A stretch of DNA of 64,000 bases from Saccharopolyspora indica. Lineage in GTDB: Bacteria > Actinomycetota > Actinomycetes > Mycobacteriales > Pseudonocardiaceae. Within the stretch, counting starts at the first letter, position 1. The number at the start of each line of letters is the position of its first letter. Positions 45,507 to 54,593 of this stretch are shown in pieces. The DNA lies in assembly GCF_027853965.1 (NCBI RefSeq), contig NZ_JAQGLB010000010.1, positions 245,792 through 309,791 on the forward strand, read 5' to 3'. A program made the position numbers and the translations under genes. The notes under the pieces were generated by a model. The model was not told the DNA's origin. It saw nothing but the letters and a program-made list of their open reading frames with translations, and searched no databases.

Positions 45507-46718
45507 ATGAGCGTGGAGATCACCACCGGCCCCCCGGAGGTTCGCGTCCCGGTCAGAACCGAGGCGACAGACACCGTCGGGACCGCGGAAGCTGTGCTGA
45601 GCAAGCGGACCGGAGCACCGGTCCGGCTTGCCGATGCCGAGGATCTCGGCGGTAGCGACCGCTCGGTAGTCATGCGGGTGCGGATCGCCGAGTCGCCCTT
45701 CGAGCTGCCCAGGACCGTCGTGGTCAAGCACTACGGCGAGTGTCCGGAGGAGGCCCGTTCGGACCCCTTCGCGCACGAAGCGGCGAGCTGCCAGCTCACC
45801 ACGGCGCTGCCGCCCGAGGCGCGGGTCGGCCCCGAGCTGATCGCGCACGACGCGGGCGAGCGCCTGCTGGTGCTGGAGGACCTCGGGCGCGGTTCCACCC
45901 TGGCCGACGTCCTGTTCGCCGACGACTCCCGCGTCGCCGAACGCGCGCTGCTGGGGTGGGCGCGTGCGCTCGGCCGCCTGCACAGCACCACCGCGGGCTG
46001 CGAGGCCGACTTCGACGCGCTGATGCGGCGCCTGGGCGCCAAGTCGTGGACCGACCCGGTGGCCGACGACATCGTGCGCTCGGCCTCCGAGCTGCCGGAG
46101 CTGCTCAGCCAGGTCCTCGGCGTGGACACCTCGCCGGGCATGGTCGAGCGGCTCGGCTCCGCGACCGAGCTGCTGCGCTCGAGCCGGTACCGGGCCTTCA
46201 GCCCGTCGGACATCTGCCCGGACAACAGCCTGGTGACCGGCAGCGGGGTGCGGTTCCTGGACTTCGAGTGGGGCTGCGTGCGCGACGTCGCGATGGACGC
46301 GGCGTACCTGCAGTACCCGTTCCCGTCGTCCTGGTGCTCCTACGCGCTGCCGGACAACCTCGCCGAGAGCATGTTGTCCACCTGGCGCTCGGAGATCGCC
46401 GAGGTATGGCCGGAGCTGGACGACGACGACGTGCTGCTGCCCCGGCTGTTCGACGCCCAGCTGCTGTGGGTCTGGGTCTCGACGTGGTGGTTCCTGCCGC
46501 GCACCGGTGAGACCGACCGGCCCATCGACATGCACATGCCCTCGCCGCGCCGCAGCACGGCGCTGGTGGACCGCTGGCGGCACCTGCGGGCCGATGCGGT
46601 GTCGGCCGGGCTGGACGACGTCGCGGAGTTCGCCGACCAGGTGGTCGACGCGCTGGTCGACCGCTTCGGCGCCGGTGCGCTGCACCTGCAGCCCTACCCG
46701 GCGTTCCGCACGGAGTGA
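45507..46718 (+). CDS. Hypothetical protein with aminoglycoside-phosphotransferase/kinase-like fold
   Basis: 403 residues. The N-lobe has an ATP-lobe pattern ending in TVVVKHYGE, then LLVLEDLG as hinge. The catalytic loop reads FSPSDICPDN (Asp235, Asn240), keeping the catalytic Asp and metal-binding Asn but replacing the usual His-Gly with Ser-Pro. The DFG equivalent is FLDFEWG (Asp252). It is thus probably an active small-molecule kinase of unknown substrate, with a large C-terminal helical region. No resistance role can be claimed. A TGACCGGTT direct repeat lies upstream. Confidence 0.7.
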   Translation: MSVEITTGPPEVRVPVRTEATDTVGTAEAVLSKRTGAPVRLADAEDLGGSDRSVVMRVRIAESPFELPRTVVVKHYGECPEEARSDPFAHEAASCQLTTALPPEARVGPELIAHDAGERLLVLEDLGRGSTLADVLFADDSRVAERALLGWARALGRLHSTTAGCEADFDALMRRLGAKSWTDPVADDIVRSASELPELLSQVLGVDTSPGMVERLGSATELLRSSRYRAFSPSDICPDNSLVTGSGVRFLDFEWGCVRDVAMDAAYLQYPFPSSWCSYALPDNLAESMLSTWRSEIAEVWPELDDDDVLLPRLFDAQLLWVWVSTWWFLPRTGETDRPIDMHMPSPRRSTALVDRWRHLRADAVSAGLDDVAEFADQVVDALVDRFGAGALHLQPYPAFRTE

Positions 46719-46762
46719 TCGGGCGAGAACGGTGTTGCGGGGCCTGACCACCACCTGATTGG

Positions 46763-46793
46763 ATGCATATCCACAAGTGTGAATGATATGCAT
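46763..46793. promoter_or_regulatory. Inverted repeat before the GNAT gene
   Basis: ATGCATATC (46763-46771) and GATATGCAT (46785-46793) are perfect 9-bp arms with a 13-nt spacer, AT-rich in a GC-rich setting. It overlaps the upstream candidate start codons, favouring ATG 46806 as the real start and the dyad as an operator. Confidence 0.45.
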
Positions 46794-46805
46794 GGGGTGG
46801 TGGGG

Positions 46806-47528
46806 ATGGTCCCGTTCAGCGCGGCGATCGAGCGGGCGGCGGCCGCCACCTGGCCGGCTTCGACGGTGCAGCGGGCGGACGGCTGGCTCCTGCGGCACTG
46901 CGAGCTGCTCCGGCGCAAGCGCTCGAACTCGGCGCTCCCGCCCGAGCAGGGCTGGAGCCCGGGTGACGTCGAGCGGGTGGAGGAGTTCTACGCGGCTCGT
47001 GGCTCGGCGGTGATCATCCAGGTCAGCCCGCTGGACCGGCACGCCCAGCTGGACGCGGCGCTCGCCGGGCGGGGCTATCGGCCGGTCTCGCCCACCGAGG
47101 TCATGTTCGCCGATGCCGAGCAGGTGTCCGTCGCGTGCGCCGCGGGGGAGTTCGACGTGCGGCTCGAACCGCGGCCCGGCCCCTCCTGGCTCGCTGCGGT
47201 CGAAGCGGTGGGCGGTGCGCCGGAGCCGAGCCTGGACCGGGTGCCGCAGCCCGCGCGGTTCGCGATCGCGGTGCGCGGCGGGACGCCGGTCGGGGTCGGG
47301 ATGTTCGCCGAGTCGGCGGGCTGGTGCGGGGTCTACGGGATGGCCACGCACCCGGACTGGCGGCGGCGCGGGGTGGCCACCGCGCTCCTGCGGGCGGGCG
47401 CTCGGTGGTCGGCCGACTCGGGTTCGCGGCTCTTCCTGCAGGTCGAAGCGGACAATCCCGGTGCGCGGCGGCTTTACGCGGCGCTGGGTTTCCGGACCGC
47501 GCACCGCTACCACTACCGGGTTCGCTGA
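46806..47528 (+). CDS. GNAT family N-acetyltransferase
   Basis: 240 residues from ATG 46806 (GGGG/GGTGGTGGGG just upstream); ATG 46788 and GTG 46779 lie in the upstream dyad. The acetyl-CoA-binding motif A is YGMATHPDWRRRGVATALL and motif B is FLQVEADNPGARRLYAALGF. The N-terminal ~110 residues form a separate region as in two-part GNATs. Substrate unknown. Confidence 0.88.
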   Translation: MVPFSAAIERAAAATWPASTVQRADGWLLRHCELLRRKRSNSALPPEQGWSPGDVERVEEFYAARGSAVIIQVSPLDRHAQLDAALAGRGYRPVSPTEVMFADAEQVSVACAAGEFDVRLEPRPGPSWLAAVEAVGGAPEPSLDRVPQPARFAIAVRGGTPVGVGMFAESAGWCGVYGMATHPDWRRRGVATALLRAGARWSADSGSRLFLQVEADNPGARRLYAALGFRTAHRYHYRVR

Positions 47529-47869
47529 ACAGTGTGTGTTTCCGGCACGTTTCGTCCAGGAATATTCCGGCGGCCTGCAGCCGTACACTCGATCCGGTAA
47601 TCCTGGTCACATCCCCGATACTTTCCGTAGCGAACATTGCTGACGCACTGCAGTGATAGGTGTGGTGTCCACCCGGCAGTCGGGTGAATTCGCAGGTCGG
47701 GCTCGATTGATTAACATATCTTCATTGGTTTCGGCGCGCGGCTGCGCCGGATTGCGACTTGCGCTCAGGTGGCAGTCGTCGGATACCGTTAGTTCAGCGT
47801 TTCGCTACTTCCCCCCGCTACCGTCGATGCCGCCGGTGGGGGATGAGCTGTCCAATTTCGGAGGATTCG
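47529..47869. other. Intergenic region before the small secreted protein
   Basis: 341 nt without a supportable gene and locally AT-richer (for example GATTGATTAACATATCTTC near 47705-47723). It probably holds the promoter of the secreted protein-carbonic anhydrase-SulP group. I cannot assign a sigma-factor motif. Confidence 0.4.
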
Positions 47870-48247
47870 GTGCACAGCAACGTTTGGCGGGTGACGAGAG
47901 CGGGCCTGTTCCTGCTGTTGTCGATCGCGCTCGCCGTGCTGGGCCCGACCCAGGCGACCGGTGAGGGCTGCTCGCCGCCGCGCTGGGGACCTGCGGAAAC
48001 CAATGAGACCAAGGAGAACAGGGACAGCGAGAAGCTCCGCGAGCGGCTGCCCGGTGTTGCGCTGAACCGTCGTTGCGGGGCTCGGGCGGAAGCCCGGCGG
48101 GAGCCCCTGCCGCGGGTGCTGCAACCGGCCGATGGTGTCGAAATCCGGCCCCGCGCGAGAATCCTCCCAAATCCTGGGAACGACCCGTACCACCAATTCC
48201 TGAAGCTCAAACATTCCCCGGACGTGCTCCAGGTGGTCCGGCACTGA
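47870..48247 (+). CDS. Small putative secreted protein
   Basis: 125 residues from GTG 47870, with GGAGG 5 nt upstream. A typical signal peptide is present: a basic start, the hydrophobic core AGLFLLLSIALAVLG and a likely cleavage near TQATG. The mature part is charged, with two cysteines (GCSPPRW and NRRCGAR) that could form a disulfide. No family recognised. It ends 48 nt before the carbonic anhydrase gene. Confidence 0.65.
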   Translation: MHSNVWRVTRAGLFLLLSIALAVLGPTQATGEGCSPPRWGPAETNETKENRDSEKLRERLPGVALNRRCGARAEARREPLPRVLQPADGVEIRPRARILPNPGNDPYHQFLKLKHSPDVLQVVRH

Positions 48248-48295
48248 TCGGTCCCGCTCGCCGACATTTCCATGCCGACGACACGGAGACCCTCA

Positions 48296-48892
48296 ATGAG
48301 CTTCGAACATTTCGTGCGACACGCCCGCCGCCACCCGAGCACCCTTTCCGCTGCCCGCAGGCGGCAGCTGGCCGCGGGGCAGAAACCGTCCGCGCTGTTC
48401 ATCGGCTGCTCCGATTCGCGGGTGATCCCCTCGCAGATCACCGGCGCGGAGCCGGGCACCCTGTTCGAACTGCGGACCGCGGGCAACGTGGTGCCGAAAT
48501 ACGCGCCGAACTCGGCGTCCAGCGAAATGGCCACCATCGAATACGCGGTGCTGGTGCTGCGCGTGCCCGAGATCATCGTCTGCGGTCACTCGCACTGCGG
48601 CGCCGTCACCGCGCTGACCGTGGCCGGACGCGGGTTGGAGGAGCTCCCCGCGCTGTGCACCTGGCTGGGCACCGGTGGCCTGACCGGCGCCGACCCCGAG
48701 GATCCCAGCGTCCGTTCGGAGAGCAAGCGGCACATCCTGGAGCAGCTGCGCACGTTGCGCGAGTACCCGTTCATCCGGGACCGCGTCGACGCCGGTGAGC
48801 TGCGGCTGCACGGCTGGTTCTACGAGATCGACACCGGCCTGGTCTACACGTGCCCGAAGAGCGCGGACGAGCCGGACTTCCTCCCGCTGTAA
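48296..48892 (+). CDS. Beta-class carbonic anhydrase
   Basis: 198 residues from ATG 48296 (GGAG 7 nt upstream). Zinc ligands and active site residues are Cys38 and Asp40-Arg42 in GCSDSRV, and His98 and Cys101 in CGHSHCGA. It interconverts CO2 and bicarbonate. It lies 85 nt before a SulP transporter, so the pair probably couples bicarbonate transport with hydration; fused SulP-carbonic anhydrases are known in actinobacteria. A hairpin between the two may modulate read-through. Confidence 0.95.
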   Translation: MSFEHFVRHARRHPSTLSAARRRQLAAGQKPSALFIGCSDSRVIPSQITGAEPGTLFELRTAGNVVPKYAPNSASSEMATIEYAVLVLRVPEIIVCGHSHCGAVTALTVAGRGLEELPALCTWLGTGGLTGADPEDPSVRSESKRHILEQLRTLREYPFIRDRVDAGELRLHGWFYEIDTGLVYTCPKSADEPDFLPL

Positions 48893-48907
48893 CCCACGCA
48901 CCCCGAC

Positions 48908-48937
48908 CGCGCCGCGCGCTACGGAGCACGCGGCGCG
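48908..48937 (+). terminator. GC-rich hairpin between carbonic anhydrase and SulP genes
   Basis: 9-bp arms CGCGCCGCG / CGCGGCGCG with a 12-nt loop, 15 nt after the carbonic anhydrase stop. It may be an attenuator or an mRNA-stabilising stem rather than a full terminator, as the next gene is only 40 nt away. Confidence 0.45.
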
Positions 48938-48977
48938 ATGTCGGCATCCCGTTTTCAACTCGCCCTGGAGGGGCACT

Positions 48978-50486
48978 GTGACTCGAATCGAAATACCCGC
49001 TCAGCGCCGGAGGGGTGGCGTGCCGCGCTGGCCGAAGGCGACCTTCGGCGCCGATCTGGGCGCCTCGCTGGTGGTGTTCCTGGTGGCGGTGCCGCTGTGC
49101 GTCGGCGTGGCCGTCGCCTCCGGCGTGCCCGCCGAGCTGGGCATCGTCACCGGCATCGTCGGCGGTCTGCTGGTCGGGCTGCTGCCCGGCAGCACGATGC
49201 AGGTCAGCGGCCCCGCCGCCGGGCTCACCGTGCTGGTGGCCTCGGCGGTGGACCAGCACGGGCTCGGCGCGCTGGGCGTGATCGTGCTCGGCGCCGGAGT
49301 GCTGCAGATCCTGCTGGGCATCAGCAGGCTGGGCACCTGGTTCCGGGCGATCTCGCCGTCGGTGGTGCAGGGCATGCTGGCCGGCATCGGCCTGGTGCTG
49401 ATCCTGGGCCAGATCTACCCGGTCGGCGGCCTCGCCCAGCCGGAGACCACGTTCGCCAAGTTCGGCGGCATCCCCGACCTGCTGGTGGCCGTGGTGACCA
49501 CGCCGGAGGGCATCAGCGGCCTGGGCCTGGCAGCGCTGGCGCTGCTGATCATGGCGTTCTGGAAGAAGGCCCCGCAGAAGGTGCGGCTGGTGCCGGGCGC
49601 GCTCGCGGCGGTGGTGATCACCAGCGCGCTGGCGGTGCTGATGGCGCTGCCGGTGCACAAGGTGGAGGTCGGGTCGCTGCTGGCGGCGCTGAACCCGCCT
49701 GCCTTCTCGGCCTGGAGCTCGCTGCTCAACCCCGCGGTGCTCGGGTCGATCGTGACCTTCGCGCTGATCGCCTCGGCGGAGAGCCTGTTCAGCGCCGCGG
49801 CCGTGGACCGCATGCACGACGGGCCGAAGACCCAGTACAACAAGGAGCTCGTCGCCCAAGGCGTGGGCAACACCGTCTGCGGCGTGTTCGGCGCGCTGCC
49901 GATGACCGCGGTGATCGTGCGCAGCTCCGCCAACGTGCAGGCGGGCGCCAAGACGAAGCTGTCCCGCATCCTGCACGGCGGCTGGCTGCTGCTGTTCGTC
50001 GTGCTGCTGCCGGGCGTGCTGTCGTTCATCCCGACCGCGGTGCTGGCCGCCCTGCTGATCCAGGCCGGGTGGAAGCTGCTCGAACTGCGGCAGGTCGCCG
50101 TGCTGGTCCGGGAGAACCGCTCCGAGGCCTTCGTGCTGATCCTCACCGCGGTCATGATCGTGGCCACCGACCTGCTGATCGGCACGTTGGCCGGTCTGGC
50201 CGTCGCGATCGTCAAGACCGCGATCGAGGTCTCCCGGCTCTCGGTCAAGGCCGAACACGGCGAGGAACACGTCCGCGTCGAACTGGGCGGCAACGCCACC
50301 TTCCTCCGGCTGCCCCGCCTCCTGGACCACCTCGAGGACCTGCCCACCGGCAAGCACATCCACCTGGACCTGACCACCGTCCGGCACCTCGACCGCGCCT
50401 GCCACCAGGCCGTCGAGCACTGGGCCGCGCAGCGGCGGCGCAGCGACAGCACCGTCGAAGTCGCCTTGCCCGCCAGGGTCGGCTGA
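48978..50486 (+). CDS. SulP family anion transporter, probable bicarbonate transporter
   Basis: 502 residues from GTG 48978 (GGAGGGG 7 nt upstream). About ten to twelve membrane helices carry the SulP features FGADLGASLVVFLVAVPLCV, MQVSGPAAGLTVLVA, AESLFSAAAVDRM and FGALPMTAVIVRSSANV. The C-terminal ~70 residues form a short STAS domain (TGKHIHLDLTTVRHLDRAC). Neighbouring carbonic anhydrase favours bicarbonate over sulfate as substrate, an inference. Confidence 0.92.
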   Translation: MTRIEIPAQRRRGGVPRWPKATFGADLGASLVVFLVAVPLCVGVAVASGVPAELGIVTGIVGGLLVGLLPGSTMQVSGPAAGLTVLVASAVDQHGLGALGVIVLGAGVLQILLGISRLGTWFRAISPSVVQGMLAGIGLVLILGQIYPVGGLAQPETTFAKFGGIPDLLVAVVTTPEGISGLGLAALALLIMAFWKKAPQKVRLVPGALAAVVITSALAVLMALPVHKVEVGSLLAALNPPAFSAWSSLLNPAVLGSIVTFALIASAESLFSAAAVDRMHDGPKTQYNKELVAQGVGNTVCGVFGALPMTAVIVRSSANVQAGAKTKLSRILHGGWLLLFVVLLPGVLSFIPTAVLAALLIQAGWKLLELRQVAVLVRENRSEAFVLILTAVMIVATDLLIGTLAGLAVAIVKTAIEVSRLSVKAEHGEEHVRVELGGNATFLRLPRLLDHLEDLPTGKHIHLDLTTVRHLDRACHQAVEHWAAQRRRSDSTVEVALPARVG

Positions 50487-50491
50487 GGCCA

Positions 50492-50521
50492 GTGAGTGCG
50501 CAGGGCGCGCTGCGCACTCAC
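50492..50521 (+). terminator. Hairpin terminator after the SulP gene
   Basis: Perfect 12-bp arms GTGAGTGCGCAG / CTGCGCACTCAC with a 6-nt loop just after the SulP stop. The GTGAG...CTCAC outer arms recall the hairpins at 14511 and 19652. Confidence 0.75.
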
Positions 50522-50566
50522 GACCAGGCGGGCGGAGGCGTCGGGGGCGAGCGGTAGCGTCGGGGT

Positions 50567-51919
50567 GTGAGCGAGGGCCTGTTCGACGAGGGATTGTTCG
50601 GCGCCGACACCGAGCAGCGCGCTGGTGAGCGGTTGGCCGAGAACGCGCCATTGGCCGCGCGGATGCGGCCCCGCTCGCTCGACGAGGTCGTCGGCCAGCA
50701 GCACCTGCTGGGCGCCGGCGCCCCGCTGCGCAGGCTGGTGGAAGGCGGTGCTCCGGCATCGGTGCTGCTCTACGGCCCGCCCGGCACCGGCAAGACCACC
50801 TTGGCCAACCTCGTCTCGCTGGCCACCGGACGCCGGTTCGCGGCGCTGTCCGCGCTGTCGTCCGGCGTGAAGGAGGTCCGCGCGGTCATCGAGGAGGCCC
50901 GCCGCCGCCTCGGCCGCTCCGGCGAGTCGACCGTGCTGTTCATCGACGAGGTGCACCGCTTCTCCAAGACGCAGCAGGACGCGCTGCTCGGCGCGGTCGA
51001 GGACCGCACCGTGCTGCTGGTGGCGGCCACCACGGAGAACCCCTACTTCTCCGTGGTGGCCCCGCTGCTGTCGCGGTCGCTGGTGCTGCAGCTGCGCAGC
51101 CTCGAAGACGACGACATCCGCACGCTGGTCCGCCGCGCGGTCGCCGAGGAGCGCGGGCTGGGCGGGGCGCTGCAACTGACCGGGGAAGCCGAAGACCACC
51201 TGGTGGCGCTGGCCGGTGGCGACGCCCGGCGGGCGCTGACCGCGCTGGAGGCCGCGGCCGAGTCGGCGAGCTCGACCGGTGCGGAGGCCATCGACCTGGC
51301 CACCGTCGAGGCCACCGTGAACCGCGCCGCCGTGCTCTACGACAAGGGCGGCGACCAGCACTACGACATCGCCAGCGCGTTCATCAAGTCCATCCGCGGG
51401 TCCGATGTGGACGCCGCGCTGCACTACCTGGCCCGGATGGTCGAGGCGGGCGAGGACCCGCGGTTCATCGCGCGGCGGCTGGTGGTGCACGCCAGCGAGG
51501 ACATCGGGATGGCCGATCCGACCGCGCTGCAGGCCGCGGTCGCGGCGGCGCACGCGGTGCAGTTCATCGGCATGCCCGAGGGACGGCTGGCGCTGGCCCA
51601 GGCCACCATCCACCTGGCCACCGCGCCGAAGTCGAACGCGGTGATCACGGCCATCGACGCGGCCTCCAGCGACGTGCGCGCGGGCAAGGGCGGCCCGGTT
51701 CCGCCGCACCTGCGCGACGGGCACTACGCGGGGGCGAAGAAGCTCGGCAACGCACAGGGCTACCAGTACCCGCACAACCGGCCGGAAGGCGTGCTGAGCC
51801 AGCAGTACCCGCCGGACGAGCTGGTCGGACGCGACTACTACGAGCCGACCGGCCGCGGCGCGGAACGAGCGCTCGGCGAGCGGGTGCCCAAGCTCCGCGA
51901 CATCATCCGCGACAAGTAG
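50567..51919 (+). CDS. rarA: Replication-associated recombination protein A (RarA/MgsA)
   Basis: 450 residues from GTG 50567. AAA+ ATPase with the opening [16 protein letters not shown], Walker [10 protein letters not shown], Walker [17 protein letters not shown] and the C-terminal tetramerisation part ([19 protein letters not shown]). It acts at stalled replication forks. It corresponds to M. tuberculosis Rv2559c, upstream of the alaS group. Confidence 0.97.
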   Translation: MSEGLFDEGLFGADTEQRAGERLAENAPLAARMRPRSLDEVVGQQHLLGAGAPLRRLVEGGAPASVLLYGPPGTGKTTLANLVSLATGRRFAALSALSSGVKEVRAVIEEARRRLGRSGESTVLFIDEVHRFSKTQQDALLGAVEDRTVLLVAATTENPYFSVVAPLLSRSLVLQLRSLEDDDIRTLVRRAVAEERGLGGALQLTGEAEDHLVALAGGDARRALTALEAAAESASSTGAEAIDLATVEATVNRAAVLYDKGGDQHYDIASAFIKSIRGSDVDAALHYLARMVEAGEDPRFIARRLVVHASEDIGMADPTALQAAVAAAHAVQFIGMPEGRLALAQATIHLATAPKSNAVITAIDAASSDVRAGKGGPVPPHLRDGHYAGAKKLGNAQGYQYPHNRPEGVLSQQYPPDELVGRDYYEPTGRGAERALGERVPKLRDIIRDK

Positions 51920-51984
51920 CGATGGTCGATCGGGCGTGCCCGGGCGGGTAGGTTCCGATCGGATTCGTCGCGAGGAGGTCGTCG

Positions 51985-52947
51985 GTGGAGAAGCGGATCG
52001 TGGTCACCCGGACGGTGCCGGAGTCGGCGGTGGAGGTCCTGCGGGAGGTCGGCGAGGTGCACGTGTGCTCGCAGGACGGGCCGCTCTCGGTTCCCGAGCT
52101 GCACGACGCCGTGCGGGGCGCGCACGCGATCGTGACGATGCTGCACGACCGGGTCGACGCCGAGCTGGTGGCCGCGGCCGGACCTCAGCTGCAGGTGGTG
52201 GCCAACGTCGCCGTCGGCTACGACAACGTCGACGTGCCCGCCGTGACCGAACGCGGCGTCACCGTGACCAACACCCCGGGCGTGCTCGTCGACGCGACCG
52301 CCGACCTCGCGTTCGGCCTGCTGCTGGCGGTCACCCGCCGCCTCGGGGAGGGCGAACGGCTGCTGCGCGCCCGCGAGCCCTGGACCTTCCACCTCGGCTT
52401 CAAGCTCGGCACCGGACTGCAGGGCAAGACGCTCGGCATCGTCGGGCTCGGCGACATCGGGCAGGCCGTCGCCCGGCGCGCCCGCGCGTTCGGGATGAAC
52501 ATCGCCTACACCGGGCGCCGCCGGGCGTCCGTCGAGGTGGAGACCGAGCTCGACGCGCGCCACCTGCCGCTGGCGGAGCTGCTGCGCACCGCCGACGTGG
52601 TGTCCCTGCACTGCCCGCTCACCGAGCAGACCCGCCACCTCATCGACGCGGCGGCGCTGGCGGCCATGAAGCCGACCGCCTTCCTGGTCAACACCAGCCG
52701 CGGCCCGGTGGTCGACGAGAAGGCGCTGGCGGAGGCGCTGCGCGAGGGCCGGATCGCCGGAGCCGCGCTGGACGTCTTCGAGCACGAGCCCGCGGTCGAG
52801 CCCGCGCTGCTGGAGCTGGACAACGTCGCGATCGCCCCGCACCTGGGCTCGGCCACCGTCGAGACCCGCACCGCCATGGCCGAGCTCGCCGCCCGCAACG
52901 TGGCCGCCGTCCTGCGCGGCGCGGAGCCGATCACACCGGTCGGATGA
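51985..52947 (+). CDS. D-isomer-specific 2-hydroxyacid dehydrogenase
   Basis: 320 residues from GTG 51985 (GAGGAGG upstream). The NAD-binding motif is GIVGLGDIGQAVARR. The catalytic triad is in NTSRGPVVDE (Arg), LDVFEHEP (Glu) and APHLGSAT (His). The sequence is closest to glyoxylate/hydroxypyruvate reductase (glycerate dehydrogenase) types, but the substrate is not certain. Monocistronic by context. Confidence 0.92.
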   Translation: MEKRIVVTRTVPESAVEVLREVGEVHVCSQDGPLSVPELHDAVRGAHAIVTMLHDRVDAELVAAAGPQLQVVANVAVGYDNVDVPAVTERGVTVTNTPGVLVDATADLAFGLLLAVTRRLGEGERLLRAREPWTFHLGFKLGTGLQGKTLGIVGLGDIGQAVARRARAFGMNIAYTGRRRASVEVETELDARHLPLAELLRTADVVSLHCPLTEQTRHLIDAAALAAMKPTAFLVNTSRGPVVDEKALAEALREGRIAGAALDVFEHEPAVEPALLELDNVAIAPHLGSATVETRTAMAELAARNVAAVLRGAEPITPVG

Positions 52948-52975
52948 AGTCGGCCGAAAAAAATCTCGGCGAGGA

Positions 52976-53002
52976 TGTCGAGAACCGGCGACCGGCTCCG
53001 TC
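52976..53002 (+). promoter_or_regulatory. Candidate ECF42-dependent promoter
   Basis: TGTCGA (52976-52981) and CGTC (52999-53002) are spaced 17 nt, 45 nt before the DGPF protein start. This fits the -35 TGTCGA / -10 CGTC pattern described for ECF42 sigma factors in Streptomyces, and the gene for such a sigma factor is the second gene of the operon. Confidence 0.6.
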
Positions 53003-53046
53003 CCCGATGTGCAAGCGAACGAGAACCAGCACCGAGGAGGCCCACC

Positions 53047-53454
53047 ATGGCCAAGTACCTGCTTCTCAAGCACTACCGCGGCGCCCCGGCTTCGGTCAAC
53101 GACGTCCCGATGGAGCAGTGGACGCCGGAGGAGATCTCGGCGCACGTGAAGTACATGAACGACTTCGCCGCCCGGCTGGAGACGACCGGTGAGTACGTCG
53201 ACAGCCAGGCGCTCGCCCCGGAGGGCACCTTCGTCCGGTACGACGGCGAGGGGCGCCCGCCGGTCACCGACGGCCCGTTCGCCGAGACCAAGGACGTCAT
53301 CGCGGGCTGGATGGTGATCGACGTCGACAGCTACGAGCGCGCGCTCGAGCTGGCGGCCGAGCTCTCCGCGGCACCCGGGGCGGGCGGCAAGCCGATCCAC
53401 GAGTGGCTCGAGCTGCGCCCGTTCCTGGGCCACTCGCCCACCATCGCGGAGTGA
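53047..53454 (+). CDS. YciI/DGPF family protein
   Basis: 135 residues from ATG 53047, with GAGGAGG just upstream. The hallmark DGPFAETKD and following GWMVIDVDS are present. DGPF proteins are the regular genomic partners of ECF42 sigma factors; a dimeric ferredoxin-like fold is expected and the biochemical role is unknown. Its stop overlaps the start of the sigma gene (TGATG), so the two are co-translated. Confidence 0.95.
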   Translation: MAKYLLLKHYRGAPASVNDVPMEQWTPEEISAHVKYMNDFAARLETTGEYVDSQALAPEGTFVRYDGEGRPPVTDGPFAETKDVIAGWMVIDVDSYERALELAAELSAAPGAGGKPIHEWLELRPFLGHSPTIAE

Positions 53455-54593
53455 TGCGGGTGGACGAGGCGCTCGTCCGGAGCCTCACCCCGCAGGTGAT
53501 CGGGATCCTCGTCCGCCGCGGAGCAGACTTCGCGGCGGCCGAGGACGCCGTGCAGGACGCGCTGGTCGAGGCGGTCCGCGGCTGGCAGGAGGACCCGCCG
53601 CGGGATCCGAAGGGCTGGCTGATCACCGTCGCCTGGAACCGGTTCCTCGACGCGACCAGGGCGGATGCCGCTCGCCGCAGGCGGGAGGACCGCGCCGAGG
53701 AGGAGCCGGGGCCGGCGCCCGACGTGGACGACACGCTGCAGCTGTACTTCCTCTGCGCCCACCCGTCGCTGACCCCGTCGTCGGCGGTCGCGCTCACGCT
53801 GCGCGCCGTCGGCGGGCTGACCACCCGCCAGATCGCGCAGGCCTACCTGGTGCCCGAGGCGACGATGGCGCAGCGCATCAGCCGGGCCAAGCGCACCGTC
53901 TCCGGCGTGCGGTTCGACCAGCCCGGCGACGTCGGCACCGTGCTGCGCGTCCTCTACCTGGTCTTCAACGAGGGCTACTCGGGCGACGTCGACCTCTCCG
54001 CGGAGGCCATCCGGCTCACCCGGCAGCTGGCGGCGGCCATCGACCACCCCGAGGTGGCGGGGCTGCTCGCGCTCATGCTGCTGCACCACGCCCGGCGGGC
54101 CACCCGCACCGCGGCCGACGGCGGCCTGGTGCCGCTCGCCGAGCAGGACCGGAGCCGGTGGGACACCGCGATGATCGCCGAGGGCGTCGAGATCCTCCAG
54201 GCGGCGCTCGCCCGCGACCGGCTGGGCGAGTACCAGGCCCAGGCCGCGATCGCGGCGCTGCACGCCGATGCGCCCATCGCGGCGGAGACGGACTGGCCGC
54301 AGATCGTCGAGTGGTACGACGAGCTCGTCGGCCTGACCGGCAGCCCGGTCGTCCGGCTCAACCGCGCGGTGGCGGTCGGCGAGGCCGACGGGCCGCGCGC
54401 GGGCCTGGCCGCGCTCGCGGAGCTGGACGCCGCGCTGCCCCGCTACGCGGCGGTGGCGGCGTACCTCCACGAGCGCGACGGCGACCTGGCGACCGCGGCG
54501 CGGCTGTACTCGGAGGCAGCGCAGAAGGCGGCCAACGTCGCCGAGCGCGACTACCTGGTGCGCCAGGCAGCCCGGCTCAACGCCGACCGGTGA
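53454..54593 (+). CDS. ECF42-group RNA polymerase sigma factor with C-terminal extension
   Basis: 379 residues from ATG 53454. Sigma region 2 covers ~10-75 (FAAAEDAVQDALVEAV, DPKGWLITVAWNRFLD), region 4 ~110-165 (LTTRQIAQAYLVPEATMAQRISRAKR) and a ~190-residue alpha-helical, TPR-like extension follows (VLRVLYLVFNEGYSG, VRLNRAVAVGEADG). ECF42 factors lack an anti-sigma gene and use the extension for control. The DGPF gene upstream and the TGTCGA promoter support autoregulation. Confidence 0.96.
   Translation: MRVDEALVRSLTPQVIGILVRRGADFAAAEDAVQDALVEAVRGWQEDPPRDPKGWLITVAWNRFLDATRADAARRRREDRAEEEPGPAPDVDDTLQLYFLCAHPSLTPSSAVALTLRAVGGLTTRQIAQAYLVPEATMAQRISRAKRTVSGVRFDQPGDVGTVLRVLYLVFNEGYSGDVDLSAEAIRLTRQLAAAIDHPEVAGLLALMLLHHARRATRTAADGGLVPLAEQDRSRWDTAMIAEGVEILQAALARDRLGEYQAQAAIAALHADAPIAAETDWPQIVEWYDELVGLTGSPVVRLNRAVAVGEADGPRAGLAALAELDAALPRYAAVAAYLHERDGDLATAARLYSEAAQKAANVAERDYLVRQAARLNADR

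Noticed and set aside
48272..48295. Longer N-terminus for the carbonic anhydrase (ATG 48272)
   Set aside because: The extra eight residues are not family-like and the good GGAG spacing belongs to ATG 48296.
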